Below, one piece after another: positions 23,330 to 34,255 of a stretch of DNA of 64,000 bases. A model generated the notes under the pieces. The model made no database searches, was not told where the DNA came from, and saw nothing but the letters and a program-made list of their open reading frames with translations. The stretch lies in the NCBI GenBank assembly GCA_963774445.1, contig CAVZFC010000019.1, positions 1,922,001-1,986,000 of the forward strand, in the 5' to 3' direction. The DNA comes from CAVUQH01 sp963774445 (GTDB lineage Bacteria; Myxococcota_A; Polyangia; Haliangiales; Haliangiaceae). Position numbers and translations under genes: made by a program. The first letter of the stretch is position 1. Each line of letters begins with the position of its first letter.

Positions 23330-25162
23330 TCAGCCGGGGCCACCGGCCGGGGCCGACTCGGCGCGGCGGTGCGAGATCTTGGAGCTGTAGTCGAAGCGGG
23401 TCGGCGTGGTGTCGAACTGGTACTCCACCTCGGTGGCCCCGTCAGAGCTGGGGAAGGCCACCTCGGCGAGGATTCCGGCGACGCAGACCCGCAGAACCTT
23501 GTCCGGAGAGCCCAGCATGTCCACGCCGCGGACCAACCCGTCGGGGCCGATCTCGAACCGCACCAGGACCGCGATGTCGCTGCGCGGCTGGCGCAGCCGC
23601 CACTCGGCGAAGCAGGATTTGATCTCGGGCACGCGCGGCGTGACCGCTCGCCGCACCTGCCCGATCGATAACCCCGGCGATCGCCCCGGCCTGCGCTCCC
23701 CGCCCTGGTGGCTGGCGCGCGGTTCCGGGCGGACGCGGCGCTCGAGCTTGGCGATCACCAGGTCGCGCTCGACGATCGCCTCCTGCAGCTCGCCGAGTCG
23801 CTGGCTGGTGTCGCTCGACTCCTCGAGCTGATTGATCAGCCGGTCGCGTTCGGCGACCAGCTGGTCGCGCTCGCTCCTGATCTTCTTCAGCTCGCGGGCG
23901 CGCGAGTCGGCCAGGTGGGTCGCCGCCTCGACTTCGTCGCGCGCGCTCTGCACCTCTTCCCAGGCGTGCCGCCGGTCAACGCGGATCTTCCACGCGTAGG
24001 CGCCGACCGCGAGCAGCGCCACGCCGAGCAACGCCACCGGGGCGACCCAGGCCCGCGAGCGCTGCACCCGCGGCGGCCGCAGCGCCGGAAGCAGCGCGCG
24101 CATCGACGGGTAGCGCCGCGCCGGCTCGCGCTCGAGCCCGCGGAGCAGCGCCCGGTGTAGCCACCGCGGGACGCTGCCGTGCGGCGGGCTCACGGGCTCG
24201 GTCTGCGGGTCTTCGGCCAGCTTCTTGGCCGTGCTGCCGGCAAACGGGTGGACGCCGTAGAGCGCCTCGAAAAGCGCGACGCAGAAGCTGAACTGATCCG
24301 AGCGGGCGTCGGCCTCGCCGCCCAGGTACTGCTCGGGTGCCATGTAGCGCGGTGTGCCCAGCAGCGCCCCGGTGCGGGTCAGGGTGCGGTTGAGCTCGCT
24401 GACGCCGTCGACGCTGACGCGAAACGCCGGGTCAACCAACTCGGCTCCCGACGGCAGGTCGTAGAACAGCGATCGCGCCAGGCCGAAGTCCATGACCCGC
24501 ACCCGCTCGTCGTGGCCGACCAGCACGTTGTCCGGCTTGAAGTCGCGGTGGGCCAGGCCGGAGCCGTGGGCGGCGACCAGCGCCTCGCCGGCCTCGAGGA
24601 ACTTGTCGACCACGTCGCGCCACGGCCGCTTCCACTGGCGCAGCCACTGCGCCAGGGTCTGGCCCTCGACCAGCTCCATGGCGATGTAGACCTCGCTCTT
24701 GTAGGTGCCGACGTCGTAGACCGAGATGACGTTGGGGTGCGACTGCTGGGCGATCGCCTGGGCTTCACGGAGCAGGCGCGCCTGCGCCTCTTCCGGGGTG
24801 ACCGTCGAGTCCTCGGTCAACCGGATCAGCTTGAGCGCGACCTTGCGGTCGAGCTTGGGGTCGTAGGCGGCGAAGACCACGCCCATGCCGCCGTGGCCGA
24901 TGCGGTAGAGGATGGAGAAGCGCCCGACCTTGTCGCCCTGGTTCAGGTCAATGTGGGCGTCGCCGGCGGCGGGGATGGTCGGCGAAACCCCGGCCAGCGA
25001 CGGCGAGCGGGCCAGCTCGGCGAGCAGCCGCCGGCAGTCGCTGCAGCGGGCGGCGTGCGCCTCGACCTCGCGCTCCAGCTCCGGGGACAGGTGGCCGTCG
25101 AAGAGCTCGACCGCAATATTGTCGTCGAAACAGTCCACGAGGCCCTCGCAAGGGTACGACAT
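23330..25162 (-). CDS. Membrane Ser/Thr protein kinase with N-terminal zinc-finger and AgmX/PglI-type C-terminus
   Basis: Domain order in about 610 residues: an N-terminal anti-sigma-like zinc finger (HAARCSDCRRLL, His-x3-Cys-x2-Cys, about residues 35-48); a complete Hanks-type kinase (GHGGMGVVF, VALKLI, HRDFKPDN, DFGLA, APEQ; about 75-345); a single membrane helix (WVAPVALLGVALLAVGAYAW, about 375); a coiled coil of alternating Arg/Glu/Leu (about 400-475); and a C-terminal domain with one conserved Cys pair (KSCFAEW and RVCVAG), as in myxobacterial AgmX/PglI proteins. All kinase catalytic residues are present, so it should be active in the cytoplasm with a periplasmic sensor. The start is uncertain: ATG 25162 or ATG 25201, neither with a Shine-Dalgarno. 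It is divergent from fusA. Confidence 0.88.
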   Translation of the reverse strand: MSYPCEGLVDCFDDNIAVELFDGHLSPELEREVEAHAARCSDCRRLLAELARSPSLAGVSPTIPAAGDAHIDLNQGDKVGRFSILYRIGHGGMGVVFAAYDPKLDRKVALKLIRLTEDSTVTPEEAQARLLREAQAIAQQSHPNVISVYDVGTYKSEVYIAMELVEGQTLAQWLRQWKRPWRDVVDKFLEAGEALVAAHGSGLAHRDFKPDNVLVGHDERVRVMDFGLARSLFYDLPSGAELVDPAFRVSVDGVSELNRTLTRTGALLGTPRYMAPEQYLGGEADARSDQFSFCVALFEALYGVHPFAGSTAKKLAEDPQTEPVSPPHGSVPRWLHRALLRGLEREPARRYPSMRALLPALRPPRVQRSRAWVAPVALLGVALLAVGAYAWKIRVDRRHAWEEVQSARDEVEAATHLADSRARELKKIRSERDQLVAERDRLINQLEESSDTSQRLGELQEAIVERDLVIAKLERRVRPEPRASHQGGERRPGRSPGLSIGQVRRAVTPRVPEIKSCFAEWRLRQPRSDIAVLVRFEIGPDGLVRGVDMLGSPDKVLRVCVAGILAEVAFPSSDGATEVEYQFDTTPTRFDYSSKISHRRAESAPAGGPG

Positions 25163-25332
25163 CGCGACAGGGCCCGGTGTTTCAGTCTGCGGCCGGGGCA
25201 TCTTCGGGCGGGGGCCGAAATGAGACCCCCTCGTCGCGATTTCAGGGTGTTATCTTCGGGCCCGGGCGAATTAGGTTGACCCTGTCCCGCCAGGACGGTA
25301 CAGGTCCGCGCCCAAGAATCCGGAGCAGTACC

Positions 25333-27422
<2,090 letters not shown>

Positions 27423-27423
<1 letters not shown>

Positions 27424-28721
27424 TGGCCATGTACCGCAAGGAAATCAACGAGCAGAGCCCGCTGCGGATCCTCGAGAAGTCGATCCACGGGGGGTTGGGC
27501 AAGGGCAACCTCGGCGTCATCATGGCGCGCGCCGGCGTGGGCAAGACCGCTTGCCTGGTGCAGGTCGGCCTCGACGACCTGATGCGCGACGGCAAGGTGC
27601 TGCACATCGCGCTCGAGCAGACCGTCAACCACGTGATGTCGTGGTACGACGCGCTGTTCGAGGATCTGGTGGTGCAGAACGACCTCGACAACAGCGAGAT
27701 CGTGCACGCGACGCTCACGCGCAATCGCATGATCACGGCGTTCGCCGACCACGACCTGTGGCCGGCGCGGCTGGAAAAGACGGTGGCGACCATGAAGGAC
27801 CACCTGCAGTTCAGCCCCGATGCCATCCTGGTCAACGGCTATCCGTGGGAGAAGCACTCGGTGGCCGAGAACGCGGCGATGATCGGCGCGCTCAAGACCT
27901 ACGCCAAGCTGACCAACTCCGAGCTGTGGATGACCGCGCAGACCCACCGCCACGGCACCGGCCAACGCCCGACCGTGGTGCCCGAGCCGCTGGCCGAGCT
28001 GTCCGATCTGGTCAACGTGGCGATCTTCCTCGAGCCCCGGGGCGAGGCGGTCAGCATCCGCCTGCTCAAGGACCACGAGGACAAGGCCCCGGCCAAGACT
28101 CACCTCGAGCTGCACGCCGATATCCTGCGGCTCGAGTCCCGGCGCGGCGACTCGTCGCCACGTCTGCCGCGCGGCGCCTTCACCCTGCTGTCGGGCGGCG
28201 CCATCGGCGCCGAGGCCGAGTTCGGCGTCTGCGCCGAGGAGTGGGGGCTTACCGAGCTCAACTTCTCGTTCGCCGGCCGCAATCCGGCGCGCACCCGCGG
28301 CATCGTCGTGCTCAACCCCGAAGAGCTGGCCCAGGGCGCCGTCAGCGCCGTCTACATGGAAGCGCACATGCACCGGAAATATCCGGACACGCCGCTCTTC
28401 CGCAAGACGCTGCAGTCGATCTGGCACCAGGTGAACACGGCCGGCGAGATCTTTTCGGTTGGCGTCATCCTCGACGACGACACCGTCAAGGGTGGCACCG
28501 GCTGGGCGGTCGAGCTGGCGCGTCACTGGGGCAAGCCGGTCTACGTCTTCGACCAGGAGAAGAAGACCTGGTTCACCTGGACCGAGGACGGCTGGGTCGG
28601 CGCCGGCGAGCCGCGCATCGACTCCCGCCGCTTCGCCGGGACCGGCACGCGCAACCTGTCCGACGAAGGCAAGGCCGCCATCCGCACGCTGTTCGAGCGG
28701 ACGTTCGGCGCCCCTCGCTGA
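27423..28721 (+). CDS. RecA/KaiC-like ATPase fused to a SLOG-type nucleotide-binding domain
   Basis: The 432-residue protein has two halves. Residues 20-235 look like a RecA/KaiC-class P-loop domain: Walker A ARAGVGKTACL (36-46), then VLHIALEQT and a Walker B-like strand AILVNGYPW (134-142) in which the usual acidic end is Asn. Residues 253-395 resemble a SLOG/LOG Rossmann fold: LLSGGAIGAEAEF, FSFAGRNPAR and a second glycine-rich turn KGGTGWAVELARHWGKPVYVF. SLOG domains bind or process nucleotides or nucleotide-derived ligands. The start codon overlaps the fusA stop (TAATG), so it is translated from the EF-G mRNA. Function is unknown; I infer a translation-linked or stress-signalling role from the coupling. 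A second ATG two codons downstream is possible. Confidence 0.8.
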
Positions 28722-28748
28722 CGCGTCCCGAGGCGGGCGTCGGCCCGG

Positions 28749-30388
28749 CTAGAAGTCGCCCTGGGCGACAATCTCGTACTTGCCGGGGGCGAGGCGACGG
28801 GCGACCACCCAGTCGGTCGGGCCGTGGAAGACGCCGCCGTTGACGCCGACGAGATCGGCGTCGTCGGCCGCGGCGTAGACGACGACCGGTAGCTGCGGAT
28901 CGTCGGCGCGCGCGTGGCCGGCGATGAGGACCAGGTGCTCGCCGGCGAAGCTCTTGCCTGCGACCGATACGCCGTCGGCGCCGACCTTCCAGCCGTTCTC
29001 GCGAAGGAGGTGGGCGACGACCGGGTTGGCGGCCGGGGATCCGACGGCGATGACGGCCTGGCCGCCGAGCTGCTTCCAGGTCGAACGCGGTGGCCTCGAC
29101 CTGCGCGACCTCGGGCATCAGCTTGGTCCGCACCGCGCCGACGTAGGCGGCCAGCGCCGGCTGTCCGTGCGTCACCACCAGGGTCGCCTTCTGACCGGCC
29201 TTGATGCGGCTGAAGGCGGCGTTGATCGGACCCACGAACGGGATCGCAGGCGGCCCCTTCGGGTGCGCGGCAGCCCACGCCTCGAGCATCGTTTCGACCG
29301 CGGGGATGGCGGGCTCGAGGCCCTTGCCGCGCTGCTGGGCCAGGAGAGCGACCAGCTCCGGCATCCAGTAGAAGCCGTTGTCCATCTGCTGGTAGCTCTC
29401 CTTCTGCGCGGCGCCGTCACCGTCGTGATCGCGGATGAACAGCACCACGGTGGCGCGGACCAGCGACTCCTTGATGACGACGTCCCAGCTCTTGTAGGCC
29501 TGTGCCGCCATCGGTTGCGCCACCATCGCGAACAGCAGCTTCTCCGACGGCGCCAGCTCGGCCGCGTGGCGGTCGACCACCGGGTTGACGTACGAGTGCG
29601 CCATCTCGTGCACGAGCAGGCGCTCGGACGTTCGATCCGGGTGCGGGATCCCCTTGGCGTCGGCGTCCTGGAGCATCACCACCTGGTAGCGCTCCTCGCG
29701 CCCGCCCGGCAGCTCCGCGCGGGCGCCGTAGTTGGAGCCGCCGGTGAGCAGACCGGGCACGACGATGTACGACGCCTCGGGACGGGCGCCGAAGAAGCCG
29801 TCGAACCAGGGCAGGGCCTTGGCCCGGCCGAGGAGGCCCTGGAAGGCCCGGTCGACCGCGTCGAAGTAGGGCGTTTGCGTGGCGAAGAATCCGGCGGCGT
29901 CGGTGTCGCGGGCGAAGGCGCGGACGGCGTCGAGATAGGCGTCGATCGGCGCGCCCTTCCACCGCGGATCCATCTCGGCCGGCAGCGGCGACAGTGGGAC
30001 CCGAGGCTTCCACGCCGCGTCAACGTGGATCGCCAGAATCCACCGGGGCGTTGAAGGCGATGCCGTGCTCGTCGCGGAGCTTCTTGGTCAGCGCGACGGC
30101 GGCGTGGTCGCGGAAGCTCGCGAAGTGCGCGTCAACCGCGTCGCGATAGGGCGACGGGAAGCCCTGGCTGTACTCCTGGCCGCCGGCGAGCCGCTCCAGG
30201 ATCGAGATCAGCTCGATCCGCGGGTCAACGGTCACGCGGACCGCGCCGCCCGCAGCAGGGGCGGGCGCGGCGTCGCCGGCCGCCGCCGGGGCCGCCGGGC
30301 CGGGCGCCGAGGCCGCCTCGGGCTTGCCGCCCTTGCCGCATCCAACCCCCAGCACCAGACCCACGGCGACCACGAGCAGCTTCCGCAT
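28749..30388 (-). CDS. DUF4932-like lipoprotein with zinc-peptidase-type HExxH (two frame breaks)
   Basis: Exported lipoprotein (lipobox LGVGC at residues 13-17) followed by an Ala/Pro-rich linker and a domain that contains LLVHEMAHSYVNP, an HExxH motif, and MDNGFYWMPELVALL. This pattern resembles the DUF4932 family. Three pieces lie in three phases. One extra base at 30037-30038 (coding GTGGATTCTGG) and one at 29084-29085 (coding GCGTTCGACC), when removed, give a continuous 545-residue protein ending KYEIVAQGDF at the TAG 28749-28751. All three pieces keep coding character, so sequencing error is likelier than decay. It diverges from the TetR gene at 30475; the palindrome between them could control both. 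Confidence 0.72.
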
Positions 30389-30437
30389 GGCTGCATGCTA
30401 CTGGATCTGTGGAGTTTTTTGCCCATTTCTCGAAAAA

Positions 30438-30453
30438 CAGAATACGCATTCTG
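30438..30453. promoter_or_regulatory. Inverted repeat CAGAAT-N4-ATTCTG, probable TetR operator
   Basis: Perfect 6-bp arms around ACGC sit in the -35 position relative to TATCCT at 30461 and between two divergent genes. It is a likely binding site for the TetR protein encoded at 30475. Confidence 0.55.
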
Positions 30454-30460
30454 ATTCTGC

Positions 30461-30466
30461 TATCCT
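30461..30466 (+). promoter_or_regulatory. Putative extended -10 (TGC-TATCCT)
   Basis: It ends 8 nt before the ATG at 30475 with no Shine-Dalgarno between, suggesting a leaderless or near-leaderless mRNA. Confidence 0.5.
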
Positions 30467-30474
30467 AGGGGCAG

Positions 30475-31110
30475 ATGCCGCGGTCGATGGAATGGGTGGT
30501 GCCGCCCCAACAGGAACGCAGCCGCGAGACCCTGGAGCGGATCCTCGAGGCGGCCGAAGGGGCCATTCTCGAGCTCGGCCTCGAGCAGGTGACCGTGGCC
30601 GACGTTGCCCGCCGGGCCGGCTCGTCCGTCGGCGCCTTCTACGCCCGCTTCCCCGACAAGGAGTCGCTGCTCCGCTGCGTCTTCCAGCGCTTTTACGAGC
30701 AGGCGACTGCCACCGTCGACACCGTGCTGGCGCCCGCCCACTGGCAGGACGCCAGCGCCCGCGAGCTGGTCGCCACCGCCATGGCGTTCGTGGTCCGCGT
30801 GTTTCGCGAGAAGCGTCCGCTCATCGTCGCCCTGACCCTGCGGGTCGCCCGCGATCCGGATCTGGGCGCCATGGGCCAGGCGGTCGGCGAGCGGATCGCC
30901 GTGCGCATCAACGAGCTCCTCGGCGCCCGCGGCGATCACCTGTCGCATCCCAACCCCGAGCAGGCAGTCGGCTTCGCCGTCTGGCTCGTGCTCTCGGCCC
31001 TCAACTCGCGCGCCCTCGGCGCCGAGGCCGGCCAGCTCATCCCCGACGCGGTCGTCGCGGGCGAGCTAACGCAGATGGCGATCGCCTACCTGGGCATCGC
31101 CGAGCACTGA
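30475..31110 (+). CDS. TetR/AcrR-family transcriptional regulator
   Basis: A 211-residue one-component repressor. The N-terminal helix-turn-helix reads VTVADVARRAGSSVGAFYARFPDKESLL (about residues 42-70), the classic TetR pattern. The C-terminal ligand domain is helical and unremarkable. It is followed after 10 bp by a diiron protein gene, which suggests it controls that gene and itself through the palindrome at 30438-30453. The ligand is unknown; many such regulators respond to lipids or hydrophobic compounds. Confidence 0.9.
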   Translation: MPRSMEWVVPPQQERSRETLERILEAAEGAILELGLEQVTVADVARRAGSSVGAFYARFPDKESLLRCVFQRFYEQATATVDTVLAPAHWQDASARELVATAMAFVVRVFREKRPLIVALTLRVARDPDLGAMGQAVGERIAVRINELLGARGDHLSHPNPEQAVGFAVWLVLSALNSRALGAEAGQLIPDAVVAGELTQMAIAYLGIAEH

Positions 31111-31120
31111 AGGAGGAACC

Positions 31121-32161
31121 ATGGCTCTCGCAGGTTTCGGCAAGACGCAGATCCGTTACGACATGTTCGACATCGTGAAGAACGCCGAGGAGGCCAAGCG
31201 CCTGGGCAAGTGCGAGCGCATCTACCACCGCGGCCAGGAGATCGCGTGGGACGGCAAGGCGCTGCTCGACTCGCTGGTTGCCGAGCACGGCGGCGTGCAC
31301 CTGTCCGCCGACAAGGCCGAGGCGGTCAGGCGGATCTTCGCCATCATCCTTTGGGGCGAGCTGGCGGCGTGGAAGATCTCGGCGCAGCTGGCCGACTCGC
31401 TGGTGCCGCTGGAGGCCAAGATGGCGGCGACCAGCCAGGCCCACGACGAGGCCCGCCACTTCTACGTCATGCACGACTACCTGGGGCTCCTCGGCTACTC
31501 GCCCGAGCGGATGGATCGCGCGCCGCAGGCGCTGCTCGACCTGGTGCTCCAGACCTCGAACCCGGCCTACAAGCTGCTCGGCATGCAGCTGATGATCGAG
31601 ACCCTGGCGCTGACCATCTTCCAGACGGTGCGCGAGCTCGACGCCGAGCCGGTGTTGACCGAGCTGATGAAATATTACGAGCGCGACGAGGCCCGCCACG
31701 TCGGCCTGGGCATGCAGTACCTGCCCAGCCTGATGAAGGGAATGAACCGGCGCCAGGTCAGCGCGTTGATCACCTTCCAGTGCCGCCTGCTGTTCTGGGC
31801 GCTGTGGGAGCTCAAGTCGCTCGAGCCCGACCTGCGGACCCTCGGCATCGAGCCGCGCGACGTGCTCGACCGCGGGCGGCGCAAACAGATCGCCGCGCTC
31901 AACGCCGCGTTCGACGTCCTCGGCATCCCGTTCGACCGCGACCGCAACCCAATGGTCATGGTGCTCAACGGCGCCGTCGAGTTCCTGTTCCCCGATCCGA
32001 ACGCGAAACGGCGCCCGCTGCGGCGGACGTTCGAAAGCGCCTGGCGCGCCTTCTGGAAGCCGGTCGGGCGGGTGGCCGACGACGAGCTCGACGTCCACGG
32101 CCGCCACGAGATCCGCACCGCGCGCGGGCAGGTTGCCCGGGCCGACCGCGTCGGCGCATAG
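31121..32161 (+). CDS. Ferritin-like diiron oxygenase-type protein
   Basis: The 346-residue, mostly helical protein contains the complete class I diiron ligand set: Glu80, Glu110-x2-His113 (HDEARHF), Glu160 and Glu190-x2-His193 (RDEARHV). Both Glu-to-ExxH spacings are exactly 30 residues, as in ribonucleotide reductase R2, acyl-ACP desaturases and related N-oxygenases. Which reaction it catalyses is not visible. Association with TetR and hydrophobic helices hints at fatty acid or hydrophobic substrate oxidation. A strong GGAGG lies 4-5 nt before the ATG at 31121. It is co-transcribed with the TetR gene. Confidence 0.82.
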   Translation: MALAGFGKTQIRYDMFDIVKNAEEAKRLGKCERIYHRGQEIAWDGKALLDSLVAEHGGVHLSADKAEAVRRIFAIILWGELAAWKISAQLADSLVPLEAKMAATSQAHDEARHFYVMHDYLGLLGYSPERMDRAPQALLDLVLQTSNPAYKLLGMQLMIETLALTIFQTVRELDAEPVLTELMKYYERDEARHVGLGMQYLPSLMKGMNRRQVSALITFQCRLLFWALWELKSLEPDLRTLGIEPRDVLDRGRRKQIAALNAAFDVLGIPFDRDRNPMVMVLNGAVEFLFPDPNAKRRPLRRTFESAWRAFWKPVGRVADDELDVHGRHEIRTARGQVARADRVGA

Positions 32162-32168
32162 TTCGCGG

Positions 32169-32804
32169 GTGAGCTCGGGCGCGCCGCCGTATCTCGACCA
32201 GGCACTGGCGCACCTCCGCGCCAGCGGTCGGGCGATGCCGGCGCTGATCGAGCGCCACGGCCCGCCACCGCTCGCGCGCTCGCGCGACACCTTCGGCTCG
32301 CTGGGCCGGGCGATCGTCTACCAGCAGCTGTCGGGCAACGCGGCCGGCACCATCTACCGCCGCCTGCTGGGCCTGTACGGCCGCGGTCGCCGCCGCTTCC
32401 CGCGCCCTGCCGAGATCCTGGCCACCCCCGAGGCCACGTTGCGATCGGCCGGGCTGTCGCGGGCCAAGGCGTCGTTTCTTCACGACCTGGCGCGGCATTT
32501 CGCCGAGGGGCGGATCGTCTCGCGCGGGTTTCACCGGGCCAGCAACGAGGAGATCGCCGCCGCGCTCACCCAGGTCAAAGGGGTCGGCCCGTGGTCGGTC
32601 GACATGTTCCTCATCTTCGCGCTCAACCGCCCCGACGTCCTGCCGGTGGGCGATCTCGGGATCCGCAAGGGGATGCAGCGCTACTTCGGCAAGCGGGCGC
32701 TGCCCGAGGCGCCAGCGATGCGCCGCATGGCGGAGCCGTGGCGGCCGTACCGAAGCGTCGCCTCGTGGTACATGTGGCGCGTCGCCGAAGACGGCCTACC
32801 GTGA
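32169..32804 (+). CDS. DNA-3-methyladenine glycosylase II (AlkA-type HhH-GPD)
   Basis: Base-excision repair enzyme that removes alkylated purines. Seen: the helix-hairpin-helix VKGVGPWSVDMFL (about residues 140-152) and the GPD loop with catalytic Asp in LPVGDLGIRKG; upstream are YQQLSGNAAGTIYRRL and LSRAKASFLHDLA, both conserved in the family. At 211 residues it lacks the N-terminal domain of E. coli AlkA and resembles the short bacterial form. The GTG at 32169 is chosen because it follows the previous stop by 7 bp and begins the conserved part. It may be read from the TetR-diiron operon. Confidence 0.87.
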   Translation: MSSGAPPYLDQALAHLRASGRAMPALIERHGPPPLARSRDTFGSLGRAIVYQQLSGNAAGTIYRRLLGLYGRGRRRFPRPAEILATPEATLRSAGLSRAKASFLHDLARHFAEGRIVSRGFHRASNEEIAAALTQVKGVGPWSVDMFLIFALNRPDVLPVGDLGIRKGMQRYFGKRALPEAPAMRRMAEPWRPYRSVASWYMWRVAEDGLP

Positions 32805-32898
32805 GGCCGCTGACCCCCGTTGCTCCGCCGCCGGGATGGTCAGCCGTTGTGACCCCGCGTCGGCCGGAATTGCCGTAGGACCCCCATGGTTCCCCTGT

Positions 32899-32904
32899 TA
32901 TAAC
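32899..32904 (+). promoter_or_regulatory. Putative -10 element TATAAC
   Basis: It lies in the small palindrome GTTATAAC, 12 nt before the ATG at 32917. An AAGGAG sits between the two, so a very short leader with a Shine-Dalgarno is likely. Confidence 0.45.
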
Positions 32905-32916
32905 AAGGAGCGATCC

Positions 32917-34236
32917 ATGCGCGGTTGGGGCAACAAGAAGGCGCCGCAGAAACCGATCGCCGCGTTGGCGCCCGGCTTCCGCGATTCGCCGTCGGCCGCG
33001 TTTCAGCCGGGTGAGGTGGTCGACAGCACCTACCAGGTGCGCACCCTGGTCGGAACTTCGCCGTCGGGCCAGGTCTTCGCGGCCTGGGACATGGTGATGG
33101 AGCGGATGGTCGCGCTCAAGGCGGCCTGGCGCGATCCCGACGCCCCGCGACTGCTGGTCGAGGCGCGTGCGCTGTCGGCGGTGGCCAGCGACTGCGTGGT
33201 GCAGATCCACGGCATCGGCCACCACCGCGGCATCGAGTACATGGTGATGGAGGGCGTGGCCAGCGCGACCCTGGCCGACCACATCGCCGCCAGCTGGGTT
33301 GAGCACCGGCGCATGCCGGTGGAAGAGGGGCTGGCGATTCTGGGCCGGCTGGCCGAAGGGTTGGCGGCCGTGCACCAGGCCGGCCTGTCCCACGGCGACC
33401 TGCGCCCCGACAGCGTGCTCTACCCGGGCGGTGGGCGCGTGGTCTTCTCCGGCCTCGGCCTGTCGCCCGGCGCTCGCGATGCGCTCCGGCCGCCGTCGCT
33501 GGCGCCCGAGATCGTCCGCCGCGGCCGCGCCGGCACCGCGCCGAGCGTCGATCGCATCGACCTGTACGCGCTGGGCTGCATCGCCGTCGAGCTGCTCACC
33601 GGCGCGCCGCCGTACACCGCCCCGTCGCTCGAAGAGGTGATCGACGCCCACCTGAACCAGGCGCTGCCCGACGTCTGCGCGCTGCGCCGCGAGCTGCCGA
33701 CCGAGCTCGGCGATCTGGTGTTCCAGCTGATGGACAAAGATCCGGATCGGCGGCCGGTCTCCGCGCGCGAGGTCGCCGACCAGGTGGCGGTGATCCGCGC
33801 CCGCGCGGAGGCGCGCCCGCGCCGCGACTCGGTCAAGGTCCTCCTGGTCGACGACGACGCCGATGAGGTGCGCGCCCTGTGGAGCCGCATGCGCCGGGCC
33901 CACGCCCGCATCGACGTCGAGGCGGCGCGCAACGCCACCGACGCCATCGCCGACATCCGCCGCGCCCCGCCGCAGGTGATGGTCTTCGCCATCGAGCTGC
34001 CGGGCAGCATGAACGGCTTCGAGCTGGCGATGTATCTCAAGGGCGCCGGCGACATCCGCCGCACCGCGCTGGTGGCGCTGATCGACGACCGCTCGCCCGA
34101 CGCGGCCCACGCGCTCGAGCAGATCGGGGTGTCTCGCGTGATCGTGCGCGGGCCGGCCCTGGGCGACCAGCTCGCCGCCTTGCTGCGCGAGCTGGCCGAC
34201 CACGCCCTGCACGGTGCCGTGCCGGTCGCCGGCTGA
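32917..34236 (+). CDS. Degenerate Ser/Thr kinase fused to a degenerate receiver domain
   Basis: Residues 38-295 have the kinase fold pattern, including a lysine in VALKAAW (Lys68), APEI and LYALGCIAVELLTGAPPY. However, the catalytic loop is HGDLRPDS (159-166; Lys and Asn replaced by Arg and Ser) and the DFG motif is SGL (178-180). Residues 305-425 are a receiver domain with the acidic pocket VDDDAD (Asp312-314), but the phospho-acceptor position is Ala358 in VFAIELPG, and the conserved Lys is Arg (VIVRGP). Both halves therefore look catalytically silent. The protein could be a scaffold or a nucleotide-sensing switch. The start at 32917 has AAGGAG 6 nt upstream. No membrane helix is present, so it is probably cytoplasmic. 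Confidence 0.8.
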   Translation: MRGWGNKKAPQKPIAALAPGFRDSPSAAFQPGEVVDSTYQVRTLVGTSPSGQVFAAWDMVMERMVALKAAWRDPDAPRLLVEARALSAVASDCVVQIHGIGHHRGIEYMVMEGVASATLADHIAASWVEHRRMPVEEGLAILGRLAEGLAAVHQAGLSHGDLRPDSVLYPGGGRVVFSGLGLSPGARDALRPPSLAPEIVRRGRAGTAPSVDRIDLYALGCIAVELLTGAPPYTAPSLEEVIDAHLNQALPDVCALRRELPTELGDLVFQLMDKDPDRRPVSAREVADQVAVIRARAEARPRRDSVKVLLVDDDADEVRALWSRMRRAHARIDVEAARNATDAIADIRRAPPQVMVFAIELPGSMNGFELAMYLKGAGDIRRTALVALIDDRSPDAAHALEQIGVSRVIVRGPALGDQLAALLRELADHALHGAVPVAG

Positions 34237-34242
34237 TCCTGG

Positions 34243-34248
34243 TACCCT
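34243..34248 (+). promoter_or_regulatory. Putative -10 element TACCCT of a leaderless promoter
   Basis: It ends 7 nt before the ATG at 34256; there is no Shine-Dalgarno. Confidence 0.4.
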
Positions 34249-34255
34249 GGGCGCG

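Noticed and set aside
29084..30040. DUF4932-like gene as a decayed pseudogene
   Set aside because: Coding character and motif conservation persist in all three phases, and two single-base corrections restore one full-length protein.
33335..33343. GATTCTGG as a universal error motif
   Set aside because: This copy inside the kinase-like gene is in frame and undisturbed, as are many GTTCGAC and GTTCAAC strings, so the motif alone does not cause a break.
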